A program made the translations under genes and the position numbers. Shown here in pieces: positions 44,220-52,965 of a DNA stretch of 64,000 bases. The stretch spans positions 83,788 to 147,787 of the forward strand of contig JAHZKX010000064.1 in NCBI GenBank assembly GCA_022600195.1, written 5' to 3'. How positions within the stretch are numbered: position 1 is the first letter of the stretch; every line of letters begins with the position of its first letter. Origin of the DNA: Planctomycetota bacterium (lineage in GTDB: Bacteria; Planctomycetota; Planctomycetia; Planctomycetales; Planctomycetaceae). Below the pieces are notes generated by a model that was not told where the DNA came from, made no database searches, and worked only from the letters and a program-made list of their open reading frames with translations.

Positions 44220-46058
44220 TTATTTTGACGTTTCCTTCCAAAGCTCGCGGATACAATGAATTTCGACTACAAGCTCATCATCTAGCATTTCACGATGTAC
44301 AATCTCGGTTAGTTCTTTTGAAATCTTCTGATCCAAATCACGAAGCGTTCCTAAAATGAGAATCACATCGGTGGAATCATTCGGAGATGAAGGCGTACCA
44401 GCAGAAATCAGTTCAACATCATTCTCTTTTGATAAACGTTGCTCCAGTGCATCCATCACTGTCGTCGCAAGCGGATAAGTCATGGATTGTGGCTTGGCAT
44501 CAACCAGATGTTTCATCAAGGCATAATGCAAAGGCACACAAAGAAATACAACCGTGGTTGCCAGCACACTGACCGTTCGAAACACCCACTTTCTCTGTCG
44601 CGCGTTTGCTCGTGTCGATGTGACCCCCATCAAACGGAACGTCACGGCAGCACATAACACAATCGCAACAAAGTTCGTAATAAAGAGTAGTGCAGCACCT
44701 TGTGCATTTGCATAACTTTGATAGGCCAGCGACAGCCCGGCGGAACACAGCGGAGGAACCAGTGCCGTTGCAATGGCAACACCGGCAATCGACCCCACAA
44801 GATTCGGACGTGCCAAAGCATAGGCAGCAGCAGACGCTGACGCTAAAGCGACTATCAAGTCCAATACAGTCGGTTTACCTCGCGCTAGAATTTCTGGTGT
44901 TAATTCACTCCCGGGTGTCAAAATACCAAGAATAAAACTAATCACCAGAACACCAAGTAAACCAACCCAGACCGTCATCAGCGAAGTATTGCCTAATTTA
45001 GGATTTGCTTGAGCCAACGCCAGTCCACAACCCAGCATGGGAGTCATAAGCGGCGCCAGCAACATGGAGCCAATGACCACAGCGGGAGAGTTTTGAACTA
45101 ACCCCATCGAAGCAACCACAACCGAAAGGCCAAGCATAATCATAAAATCGGCATTGCAACGCGAACCACGTCGCAACCCCTGAATGAGATCGGCATAATC
45201 TGCAGGACTGAGGGTGGAGTTCCAGCCCGATGAATTCTTTTTCCGATTCCAGGCGCGTAGTGGTGGCGCGCGTTTGAAAACGGCAATGGTTGGTTTAGTC
45301 GTTAACTCCTGAATCATATGCACATATTTATAATTCGCACCGACTATGAGCAGATCATGTGAATTCATAGATGCCGCGACGTCCGCATACTCATTGTCAC
45401 GAAAGACTTGACAATCGATACGATCACTGTTCCGCACTCCCATATCACGCATCAACTGCAATAATTCACGATGACCAACCTCCAGGGCCTCTTCTTCATA
45501 GTCCATCTCTGCGCGTGCCAGCGTGATTGATGAACCAGAGTGATCATGCATTTGATTTGCCAGATAGAGGGCAGCCCCATCATGAGGATTATCAGTCACG
45601 CCAACAAAGACTTTTTTATTTTTACAGGACCGATCATGCCCCCCAAAAAGAATCACAGTATTGCAAGAAGAATCACGCAAGAGTGTATTTGTGTCGTATG
45701 TGACTCCACTTTTACCAGTTTGATCTTCGGCAGCTGCAACAATGAGATCCACATCCTCATTTCGTGCAATTTCTAAAGCAGCAAAAGAGGATTCGACCTG
45801 ATGTCTTTCACAAACTTCAACTTTTTGCTCGTTGAATAATTCCTGCAGGGCTCCCTGCGGGTCAGAAGCGTTAATAAACCCATTCACTGCCGATACCAGA
45901 TGCCCAACGACATCTGCCTCTTCATCTAAAGGAATAGCCGAGGCACGAGTCACACAGAGTATTTTGAGCGATGAATTTCGAACTCTGGCAAATTCCGCTG
46001 ACCAGGAAATTATGCTGTGAATCTCTTTGATATCTGTAATCAAAGCAAGGGTTAACAT
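44220..46058 (-). CDS. UspA-DUF389 integral membrane protein
   Basis: From ATG 46058 (GGAG nine bases upstream) the protein is 612 residues. The first about 290 form two universal-stress-protein-like domains (MLTLALITDIKEIHSIISW, DVDLIVAAAEDQTG; KVFVGVTDNPHDGAALYLAN, HDLLIVGANYKYVHM). A DUF389 membrane domain of several helices follows (IMLGLSVVVASMGLVQNSPAVVIG.., MLLAPLMTPMLGCGLALAQ, IVALASASAAAYALARPNLV, IATALVPPLC). A cytoplasmic tail ends it. The fusion hints at nucleotide- or stress-gated transport, but DUF389 substrates are unknown. Confidence 0.87.
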   Translation of the reverse strand: MLTLALITDIKEIHSIISWSAEFARVRNSSLKILCVTRASAIPLDEEADVVGHLVSAVNGFINASDPQGALQELFNEQKVEVCERHQVESSFAALEIARNEDVDLIVAAAEDQTGKSGVTYDTNTLLRDSSCNTVILFGGHDRSCKNKKVFVGVTDNPHDGAALYLANQMHDHSGSSITLARAEMDYEEEALEVGHRELLQLMRDMGVRNSDRIDCQVFRDNEYADVAASMNSHDLLIVGANYKYVHMIQELTTKPTIAVFKRAPPLRAWNRKKNSSGWNSTLSPADYADLIQGLRRGSRCNADFMIMLGLSVVVASMGLVQNSPAVVIGSMLLAPLMTPMLGCGLALAQANPKLGNTSLMTVWVGLLGVLVISFILGILTPGSELTPEILARGKPTVLDLIVALASASAAAYALARPNLVGSIAGVAIATALVPPLCSAGLSLAYQSYANAQGAALLFITNFVAIVLCAAVTFRLMGVTSTRANARQRKWVFRTVSVLATTVVFLCVPLHYALMKHLVDAKPQSMTYPLATTVMDALEQRLSKENDVELISAGTPSSPNDSTDVILILGTLRDLDQKISKELTEIVHREMLDDELVVEIHCIRELWKETSK

Positions 46059-46301
46059 GAATTGTGACTCCAGAATACGTTGACTGCCTCTTTGCAAACT
46101 GATTCCTGAGACAGCTCACGTAGATATTGATCAAGGGCTTTTAAATTACTGATTTGATTTGTCGTTTGGTATTTTGATAAAAAAACGAATCCGAGGTTCT
46201 ACTAGAAGGACTTTTCGATCTGTCTGAAGAAATCATTATGAGAAATGGATTCATTTTCTTCGGAAATCTCATTAAATCATCAATCGTGACTTCCGTACTT
46301 T

Positions 46302-46889
46302 TCAGTTTACATTTGCATTCGCTCGTGCATCTCGCTTTGCTTGACTCCTGCGTTTCAAAAATGCTGACTTTCTTTCTTGAACTACAGGGTCCTGAATATA
46401 TGTTTGAAATTCATCGCGTACCAGCGTCTGCCTGGAAGAGGGCGTAACGAACCCGCGGATGCGTAGATATAACATGGGACTGATTGGAAAACGATAGAGC
46501 CCCGTTCCAAGGCGTTGAAAAAAACTATAGTGGGCAACACTGTCTAATATCTGAAACGGACTCGATGTGCAGTTATTCGTTTTGCACAATCGAAGCAGAT
46601 AGTATCTTTCAGACATAGCCGCCTGATGGCTCCGTAAGATTGATCTCACAAGAAGCTCCCGCTTTTGTAAACAATCAAGTTTCGGTATATGTGTTTCAAT
46701 GACATATTGGTTTTGAACTACGATCCGTTCAAACACCATCTCTTCAGTTGAAAAAAAACGATGGGCGGCAATCAAATTGCCAAGTAGCCCATCAACTGCA
46801 TTATATTCAACACCTGGCGGCCCAATCGCTTCCAGAGAGTAGATAAAATCGTAAATCTCAATGAGTGGGAGAAGCACAGTCCCGATCAT
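46302..46889 (-). CDS. Hypothetical protein, third gene of the patatin operon
   Basis: The product is 195 residues from ATG 46889 (a TTG at 46892 or GTG at 46877 is possible). I recognise no family. It is predicted soluble, mainly helical, and ends in a basic tail (KRRSQAKRDARANANVN). Its start overlaps the end of the preceding gene by 32 bases in another frame, so translation is probably coupled. Reading frame is intact, and base composition looks like its neighbours. Confidence 0.65.
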   Translation of the reverse strand: MIGTVLLPLIEIYDFIYSLEAIGPPGVEYNAVDGLLGNLIAAHRFFSTEEMVFERIVVQNQYVIETHIPKLDCLQKRELLVRSILRSHQAAMSERYYLLRLCKTNNCTSSPFQILDSVAHYSFFQRLGTGLYRFPISPMLYLRIRGFVTPSSRQTLVRDEFQTYIQDPVVQERKSAFLKRRSQAKRDARANANVN

Positions 46890-47388
46890 CAATCGAAAAC
46901 AATTCTATCGGGCAATCATCCTTTAATTTAATACGACACTGGAGATGATTCAGAAATGTATACTTACGTTTTGGGAAACCGTTCTTACCGAATACGGTCT
47001 CTAAACCCTCTTTCCCCTGCTTCATTTTCATTTTTGAAAAATTGAAACATTGACCATAAACCTCTTCCACTCCGTCGAGTGGTATTTTCGCGCGCCAGAA
47101 TTCTTCACGATGATAGAAATTATTGACAACCACGTGCGATGCTTCAGAGGAAATCTTTTCCTTAAGCACAAATGAATAATCGCTGTCCTCTATCTTTTCT
47201 ATCTCAATTTCGATGGAACGCCGACTCGAAACATCAATCTTCTGACCGGCGTACTTGGATTTTTCCGGCATTAGCAATGCAGATTCGCCTGAAGGAGCTT
47301 TGTCGCTGATTGGTTCTGGAGCCATGCCCTTAATTCGTGATTGGAAATTAGAAAGTATGAAAGACAGCTGATGAAATGACGTCGGCAT
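46858..47388 (-). CDS. Hypothetical protein, second gene of the patatin operon
   Basis: From ATG 47388 the product is 176 residues; a start at 47325 (MAPEPISDKAP) is also possible. No family is recognised. The second half is beta-rich with many Lys and Phe (HREEFWRAKIPLDGVEEVYG). It has no signal peptide or membrane helix, so it is probably cytoplasmic. It starts 13 bases after the patatin stop and overlaps the next gene by 32 bases. Confidence 0.65.
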   Translation of the reverse strand: MPTSFHQLSFILSNFQSRIKGMAPEPISDKAPSGESALLMPEKSKYAGQKIDVSSRRSIEIEIEKIEDSDYSFVLKEKISSEASHVVVNNFYHREEFWRAKIPLDGVEEVYGQCFNFSKMKMKQGKEGLETVFGKNGFPKRKYTFLNHLQCRIKLKDDCPIELFSIDDRDCASPTH

Positions 47389-47401
47389 TATAACACAAAA
47401 T

Positions 47402-49888
47402 TCAGTTATCCTGCCAGTTCCATCGACATTCATACCGCGATTTAACCTCGGGATTGATCAGGCGAAACGTCGCTATCGAGCCTCGAGGTATTTCCACTTT
47501 CGCATCGGGGGTGACTGAATAAATTATATCAGGGTCATCGATCAGGTAGCGACTCACCTCAAGATCCTTGTAGATATGTCCATCAGGCATCAGCAACCAC
47601 ATCTCAATCACACCGACTCCTACTGGTACGATAAACTGGAAAAGCCCCTCTTCCTGATGATTGTCGGGGGACTCCGTCAAGATAATTTTTTCTATGACAA
47701 GTTCAGTATCTTTACCAATTGGCACCCGGCTCATGTCGATATCTATTTCCCATTGATAAAGGCCATCCTCTAACGGCATTCTGGTTAAAGTCGGGTTAAG
47801 CTTATGATTTTTGACGTTCAATAACAAATCCTGTTGTGTTGTTGTTGTCTGAAGCCTTAGATGATTGTTCTGTACATTCTCATCTGTTCTTTGAACACGA
47901 ATTCTTTCATGTACAAATATTGTGTTGATTTTTTCATCATCAAAAGACCAGCTCCGAAGGTCATGGATCCGTGTATCCGATGTAATCTTGAATCCAGAAA
48001 AATCCACAGGTTCCATCGATTTGACATCTTCGTATGTCAGTGACTTGATTTCGGTAATCGGAACATTATCAAACAGCTTGATTACTTCACTATATACGGG
48101 GCTTGTGGTAGTGATCGCGTTGATGACAGTTGCTTGTAATTTCGACTTCTTATTCAGTTTATACAAATAATAGGGGAGACTTAGCACGATCAGTAACAAC
48201 AGAGGAACCCAGATATAAGTAAATTTGTCCGAAAGGCTAAACAGAGTTCTCCAGACGCGCCGACCGGCTGAACCTTGTATCTGTCTTGCGAATTGAAGTG
48301 ATTTTTTTTCATCTGAAAAATCTCTTTTTCTGATTCTTGTTTCTTCTGATCCCGACTCGACATTACCAGTCGGATCCCAAGGCGGCCCCTGTGGATCCTT
48401 TGCATCCAGCAGACGAGAACGTTTTCGACACGCATTTCGGGCAACACAGTAACCATGCTGTACAAGAGCAGATATTTCCAAATCAGAGAATCGATCAAGA
48501 TCGGTTCGAATTTTTGCGATCTGACGTTGAATTTCGGGACGTGGTGCAAATCGATCCCGGGCAGGTTCCACAACATCAGTCATTTGCATGAAGACCACGC
48601 CACTAGAATTTTGGAAAGATTCCATTTCAAGCTGGTAAACGCGATCCATTAAAATATCAGTGGAACGTAATGCGGTACTTATCAAGCCACCACCTGCGCG
48701 ACTGCCGGAGTTGACTTCAAACATTTTACCGGCATCACTGACAAGAATCGCATCAAAGCTGTCACGGTGCTGCCTTAAGCAGGGTTTGCCAATCACTTGT
48801 TGTAACGCTGTCTCTATAATGATGCGATTCAACCATATTCGATCGCTCATTTCTGCGGCGTGCTTGGAACTGTTCAAAAACAGCAGCAATGATTGCGCAC
48901 TTGGGTCAGTCAGTTCCATTCCTTGAAATGTAGGATCACGAAAAAGCTCTTCTGATCGAATCACTTCCCATAAACCCTGTATTAACGGTTTAGAAATCTC
49001 TTCCCGATTCTCAGACTGTAGTTTTTTTCCTATGAGAGGATGATTCTTTACAAGTAATTCGCGTAGTCTCGCCAGGGGAGTGCCTTCAGACAAGTCTTTG
49101 GCAGAAACCAACGCCGTTATTACAGCATCAATTTCGAGAATGTCACTTTTTGTTAAAGGGACTGTGTCTTTGATCCATGACTGTTCGATACAACGGAACA
49201 TTCGCAGTCCAAGATTATCGAATACCCCTCCATCGGAAAAAGCCTGAGTTCCAAAAGTCCCGGCATCAGCGCCGATTTCATTTCCTCGAATGACCAGTGG
49301 AGGAAAAAAACCGGGAAAGGCCGACGAAGCAGCAACGGCCATGGGAACAGTGCCCAAGCCAATCGGCACGCGTTCAAAGAAATCACGTTTTCCTGGAGTG
49401 CGCCTTTGAAATAATAATCCGTACTTATCAAAAGAGCACAGACAACCCTCACTTAAATTTGTGGACAGCATATGCAAGTGAGGCTTTGCTGGTAACTGGC
49501 ACAACCCCGTATCACCATAAAGAAACTGTTCATAATGCTTTTCCAACAGACCGGGTCGGGTAGATTGCCTCTTTGTATTTCTCCGAAATATCCGTCTGAT
49601 GCTGTTCGCGGTAGATGAAAATGGAAAACGCCTGACGATCCGGTTGCGCACATCCATTTTTGTGAACTGAATGATTTCATCTGCAGCCAGTTCAAATTCG
49701 GCATCAGTTCCACAGTAACGATCCCAGTTTAAGAGAAGATGAGCCGCTAGAATACTGCCACCTGAAACAGATGTGATCTGCGAAATACTTTTTAGTGTGC
49801 CTGCATCTCGCAAGTATCGAATAACACCCAGATGGTAGAGAGTGGCACGAAATCCGCCTCCCGACAAAGCCAACCCAACTCGACTCAT
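47402..49888 (-). CDS. Membrane-anchored patatin-like phospholipase with unknown C-terminal domain
   Basis: The start ATG 49888 has GGGAG five bases upstream. The 828-residue protein has an N-terminal patatin domain: oxyanion loop GGGFR (10-14), nucleophile S42 in SVSGGS, where the usual first Gly of GxSxG is Ser, and the catalytic Asp in SDGGVFDNLG near 219. Patatins are serine lipid acyl hydrolases acting on phospholipids. A long middle region leads to one membrane helix (about 556-578, IWVPLLLLIVLSLPYYLYKL) and about 245 residues of unknown C-terminal domain. It heads a three-gene operon. Confidence 0.88.
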   Translation of the reverse strand: MSRVGLALSGGGFRATLYHLGVIRYLRDAGTLKSISQITSVSGGSILAAHLLLNWDRYCGTDAEFELAADEIIQFTKMDVRNRIVRRFPFSSTANSIRRIFRRNTKRQSTRPGLLEKHYEQFLYGDTGLCQLPAKPHLHMLSTNLSEGCLCSFDKYGLLFQRRTPGKRDFFERVPIGLGTVPMAVAASSAFPGFFPPLVIRGNEIGADAGTFGTQAFSDGGVFDNLGLRMFRCIEQSWIKDTVPLTKSDILEIDAVITALVSAKDLSEGTPLARLRELLVKNHPLIGKKLQSENREEISKPLIQGLWEVIRSEELFRDPTFQGMELTDPSAQSLLLFLNSSKHAAEMSDRIWLNRIIIETALQQVIGKPCLRQHRDSFDAILVSDAGKMFEVNSGSRAGGGLISTALRSTDILMDRVYQLEMESFQNSSGVVFMQMTDVVEPARDRFAPRPEIQRQIAKIRTDLDRFSDLEISALVQHGYCVARNACRKRSRLLDAKDPQGPPWDPTGNVESGSEETRIRKRDFSDEKKSLQFARQIQGSAGRRVWRTLFSLSDKFTYIWVPLLLLIVLSLPYYLYKLNKKSKLQATVINAITTTSPVYSEVIKLFDNVPITEIKSLTYEDVKSMEPVDFSGFKITSDTRIHDLRSWSFDDEKINTIFVHERIRVQRTDENVQNNHLRLQTTTTQQDLLLNVKNHKLNPTLTRMPLEDGLYQWEIDIDMSRVPIGKDTELVIEKIILTESPDNHQEEGLFQFIVPVGVGVIEMWLLMPDGHIYKDLEVSRYLIDDPDIIYSVTPDAKVEIPRGSIATFRLINPEVKSRYECRWNWQDN

Positions 49889-49953
49889 CATAACTCCCGA
49901 GTTCATAAAATGAAAAATGGGCCGCCTTGCCTGCGCACTTCTTAGTGTTTCCA

Positions 49954-49981
49954 ATCATATACGGTGATTGACCTATTGCAA
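49954..49981 (-). promoter_or_regulatory. Promoter of the patatin operon
   Basis: On the minus strand TTGCAA (49981-49976) and TATGAT (49959-49954) are 16 bases apart. Transcription from about 49947 gives a leader of about 60 bases before ATG 49888, consistent with that start. Confidence 0.55.
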
Positions 49982-50105
49982 TCTTATTCATTTATAACCG
50001 CGATGCAATAGCAAGACTCTCTGAATACCTGGGATTAATAGTGATGAACAGTGATAGTGACATGCAGTAAAGATGTGTTTTAGATCTTGGAGATGACTGT
50101 TTTCG

Positions 50106-50123
50106 ATTCATGTTTGTATGAAT
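50106..50123. promoter_or_regulatory. Inverted repeat upstream of the patatin operon
   Basis: ATTCAT-N6-ATGAAT at 50106-50123 lies about 125 bases upstream of the promoter in the non-coding interval 49889-50288. It could be a regulator site; nothing else is recognisable in this interval. Confidence 0.3.
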
Positions 50124-50288
50124 TAAAGGGATGGTATGAGATTTGACATTGAGTACTTTACACAACTGATCACTCTCTGATTTTAACCATCCACACTTGC
50201 ACACGCACAAACATATACTCGAATTTTGGTAGCCAAGTTCCTGACCACCTTCAACATATTTTCATACGCACGTTCTGGTGATGCTTCA

Positions 50289-52589
50289 TCACCCAAAATT
50301 CATCTGTTTCAGAATACGAACCGTGTCGTCAGCTGCCGTGTCCGGTTTGAGAGCAGTCACAGCAATACCGGATACCACTTTTGTAATATTGTGATCGACC
50401 TGATCAAGTTGTCCCCAGACAGAACCAGGTGGAGAAGTCATATAGACGGAAAAAGTGTGGTGACCGGTTCCCGGGCGTTCGCCGATGATATGTAGCAAGG
50501 AACGATTGTGAGGAAGACCGCCAAAAAGTAATTCGCCGATCCGATATCCCGCCCGGACGCGTCCGGATTGTACAATAAGATTTCGCTCCCCGGTACGAAA
50601 TCCGGCTGCCTGTAACTGCTGCCTGAGCGCTTTGAGAAACGGTTCCAGTTGTCCTTCATCCATGATCGACAATGCATTCAAGCCATCAGAGATCACAATT
50701 TGCACATCAAAGTTTGAGTCGTAACGCTTGCGCAATTCTTGAATCGTTTTGATAGAACTTTTAGAAAGCTGCTCACCAGTCGAAGGATGCAGAATGTATT
50801 CCAGACGATCTGTTGATTGTGTCTCTATCGGAATTGAGTCAGGAACGTTGGAAATGAAATCCGGAGTTAGCTGTGCCCAAATGCTTTTTTTTGCATCCTG
50901 ATAGATCTGATCGATTTCAATTTTCAGTGACGGTTCCAAATCTGATTGTTTTTCTCCATGCCCCTGAGCGACAAACACGCCACGACTGCGCACTTCGGAT
51001 AATTGTTTCCGACCTTCATTTAGGATCATCTCGTCAGTACGGCGATCCCCTTTCTTGCGCCGGTATTGCAGGTAGACCCAACTGGGATCGCCAAAGTGCT
51101 TGGTGGGTTTCCCGTTGGCATCAATCACTGCCAGTTTCTGGAAGAAGGACCACATCGCATCGTTTACACGATAACCGAACTTTTCGCGGATGTGGACATG
51201 GTCCTGAAAACCGGTTGTGAGATAACCCAGCATCGGATCAATTTTTGTCGGTAGTGCCATCAGGTAAGCGGGATTCGCCGGCATAATTTGATTCAGACAC
51301 CAGTCTAAATCTTCGAGCGATACGTCCATATGCAACGTCGAGCACACATCAAGACCAATCGTCAATCCATGCAGCTTACCCATCACGATATCTTCCAGAC
51401 AACAGCGGACCAGTTGTTCGCGCGTTCGAAATACTTCCGGGCCGATGAAACCTGCCACATCATTCAGATGCACCCAGGGTGCGGCCGATTTCTGAACTGA
51501 TTTTTGAGCGGCTGCAATATCCTGAGACAAAACGCGGGCAAAACCATATTTACGCGACTCGTGCAGCACCATATCAAAACCGTGGCTGTGACCGTTGGTG
51601 AAGTCAGCCCCCTGCCCCGTTTCAAAATACAATCCGTATTGCCCCGTGCGAGAGCGCGCATAGTCGCGCATCTTTTTGAGGCTGATATCAAACGTTTTAT
51701 TGGCATCGTCACTGCCCGCGATACTCTGAAACCAAAGCGCAGTACTGCCCGGACTTTGACGTTCCACTTCCGCTTGCACATCGATATGCGACAAAACACA
51801 GTGCGGCAGAATATCTTCAATTCCGAACGTGACAAGCAGGTCTTTCAGTAATAATTCAATCGCCCTCACAGACTCAGGTTCGCTGGAGACAGGATTGGTC
51901 CCCAGCACAACATCTCCCACCCCATAAGACCAGCCGTCGAGTACCTGCCAGAAAATATCATCTAAATTGTCTGTCGGCGAATTGGGCTGTAGACGTGCTC
52001 CCAAATACCCACGCGCCCCGATCTGACTGTTCGGCAGAGAATTAAAAACTTTTGATCCGACAGCGATCAATTCCTGGTTATCCATCAGTTTCACAACAGA
52101 ACCGATCACATCACTGGAAAGGCCGCTGGCTATTTTTTTAATCGTTTGTTCGTTTTCAGTCAGCAGCAATTGTTTTAATTGCCCCAGCGTCATCATTGAA
52201 GACCGCTCAGAAACTCGCGATACCAACAGCTCATGTAGCTTGTCTTCGAAAACGGGATGCACGTTGATGTCGTGAATTCGAGTTGCTGACAGCAGTCTTC
52301 GTGCATTCGTGCGAGACTGTTCGTCAGTTGCAGCCACGCCGATAAACTGATCGCCTTCTTTAAACGCATTGGCTGCACCAAGGATCTGCCGATAGAGCCG
52401 TGGATCAAAACCACCTTTTACACGTTGTATGTAAGAAAAGAGGTCTTCACCTTCGCGAATCTCAGCAATTGAAATACCAACGAAATCTTGTTCTTTAGCA
52501 GTGACTTTTTTTGCATGAGCCAGAGACAGCGTTATCGCAAAAGGGCCCGTTATCATTCCATGGACAAACTCGCGTCGGTTCAAAGGCAT
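50289..52589 (-). CDS. Single-chain ethanolamine ammonia-lyase (EutB-EutC fusion) with Tat-like signal
   Basis: Ethanolamine ammonia-lyase is an adenosylcobalamin enzyme giving acetaldehyde and ammonia. From ATG 52589 the product is 766 residues, about the sum of EutB (~450) and EutC (~295) plus a leader. The leader MPLNRREFVHGM + hydrophobic stretch + AHA is a plausible Tat signal. The EutB part shows YFETGQGADFTNG (near 322), DVAGFIGPEVFRTREQLV, HGLTIGLDVCSTLHMDV, PAYLMALPTKIDPMLGYLTTGFQDHV and FGDPSWVYLQYRRKKGDRR. The EutC part (about 550-766) shows DGLNALSIMDEGQLEPFL, RAGYRIGELLFGGLPHN and HIIGERPGTGHHTFSVYM. No microcompartment or other eut genes are adjacent. Confidence 0.92.
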   Translation of the reverse strand: MPLNRREFVHGMITGPFAITLSLAHAKKVTAKEQDFVGISIAEIREGEDLFSYIQRVKGGFDPRLYRQILGAANAFKEGDQFIGVAATDEQSRTNARRLLSATRIHDINVHPVFEDKLHELLVSRVSERSSMMTLGQLKQLLLTENEQTIKKIASGLSSDVIGSVVKLMDNQELIAVGSKVFNSLPNSQIGARGYLGARLQPNSPTDNLDDIFWQVLDGWSYGVGDVVLGTNPVSSEPESVRAIELLLKDLLVTFGIEDILPHCVLSHIDVQAEVERQSPGSTALWFQSIAGSDDANKTFDISLKKMRDYARSRTGQYGLYFETGQGADFTNGHSHGFDMVLHESRKYGFARVLSQDIAAAQKSVQKSAAPWVHLNDVAGFIGPEVFRTREQLVRCCLEDIVMGKLHGLTIGLDVCSTLHMDVSLEDLDWCLNQIMPANPAYLMALPTKIDPMLGYLTTGFQDHVHIREKFGYRVNDAMWSFFQKLAVIDANGKPTKHFGDPSWVYLQYRRKKGDRRTDEMILNEGRKQLSEVRSRGVFVAQGHGEKQSDLEPSLKIEIDQIYQDAKKSIWAQLTPDFISNVPDSIPIETQSTDRLEYILHPSTGEQLSKSSIKTIQELRKRYDSNFDVQIVISDGLNALSIMDEGQLEPFLKALRQQLQAAGFRTGERNLIVQSGRVRAGYRIGELLFGGLPHNRSLLHIIGERPGTGHHTFSVYMTSPPGSVWGQLDQVDHNITKVVSGIAVTALKPDTAADDTVRILKQMNFG

Positions 52590-52649
52590 GGTTTCACATC
52601 CTGTCTGGAAAATTGCAAACGGAGAACTCAGAGGCGGTACCCCCTGATT

Positions 52650-52701
52650 CACTGTTTACTTCACTTAATCACTGTTGGCTTCACTTAATACGTCACTTAA
52701 T
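52650..52701. repeat. 20-bp tandem direct repeat (2.6 units) upstream of the EutB-EutC gene
   Basis: The unit CACTGTT-NN-CTTCACTTAAT occurs at 52650-52669 and 52670-52689, followed by a partial unit ending CACTTAAT at 52694-52701. Copies are identical except for two bases. It lies in the divergent non-coding interval between the eut fusion and the DUF1592-type gene, about 60 bases upstream of the eut start codon. Confidence 0.85.
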
Positions 52702-52832
52702 AAGAAGTTCATTGTAGCGAGCTTATTATTATTGAGACCAGTCGGAAACCTTTCTAGTCTTGGACTGATTTGTTCCCTGAAATCAGAATTCTGACTTTGC
52801 TAAATTCGAGAATTAGTACAAGCTCTATTGAA

Positions 52833-52865
52833 TCTCATTATTATATATAATATACAATAATGAGA
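52833..52865. promoter_or_regulatory. Large AT-centred palindrome upstream of the DUF1592-type gene
   Basis: TCTCATTATT (52833-52842) and AATAATGAGA (52856-52865) form a perfect 10-bp inverted repeat around 13 AT-rich bases that contain a TATAAT box (52846-52851). A dimeric regulator bound here would cover the -10 region of the plus-strand gene. It could also extrude as a cruciform. Confidence 0.6.
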
Positions 52866-52965
52866 CATACTGTTTCAAACCCTCTAAGATAGTCCTTTTC
52901 CCGCATAGAGTCGTGTGACACAGGAAAAGTCTGCATGCTCTCCCTGCTGTACTGAGACGGAATCA

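Noticed and set aside
44108..44359. 83-codon plus-strand open frame
   Set aside because: It overlaps the end of the UspA-DUF389 gene on the other strand, lacks a ribosome site and resembles no family.
46302..49888. CBASS anti-phage operon with patatin effector
   Set aside because: No cyclic-oligonucleotide synthase, ubiquitin-like or JAB gene is present; the partner proteins are unknown.
52590..52965. Cobalamin riboswitch or eut leader before the eut fusion
   Set aside because: No B12-box-like sequence or matching stem set was seen; the region holds a tandem repeat and a palindrome instead.
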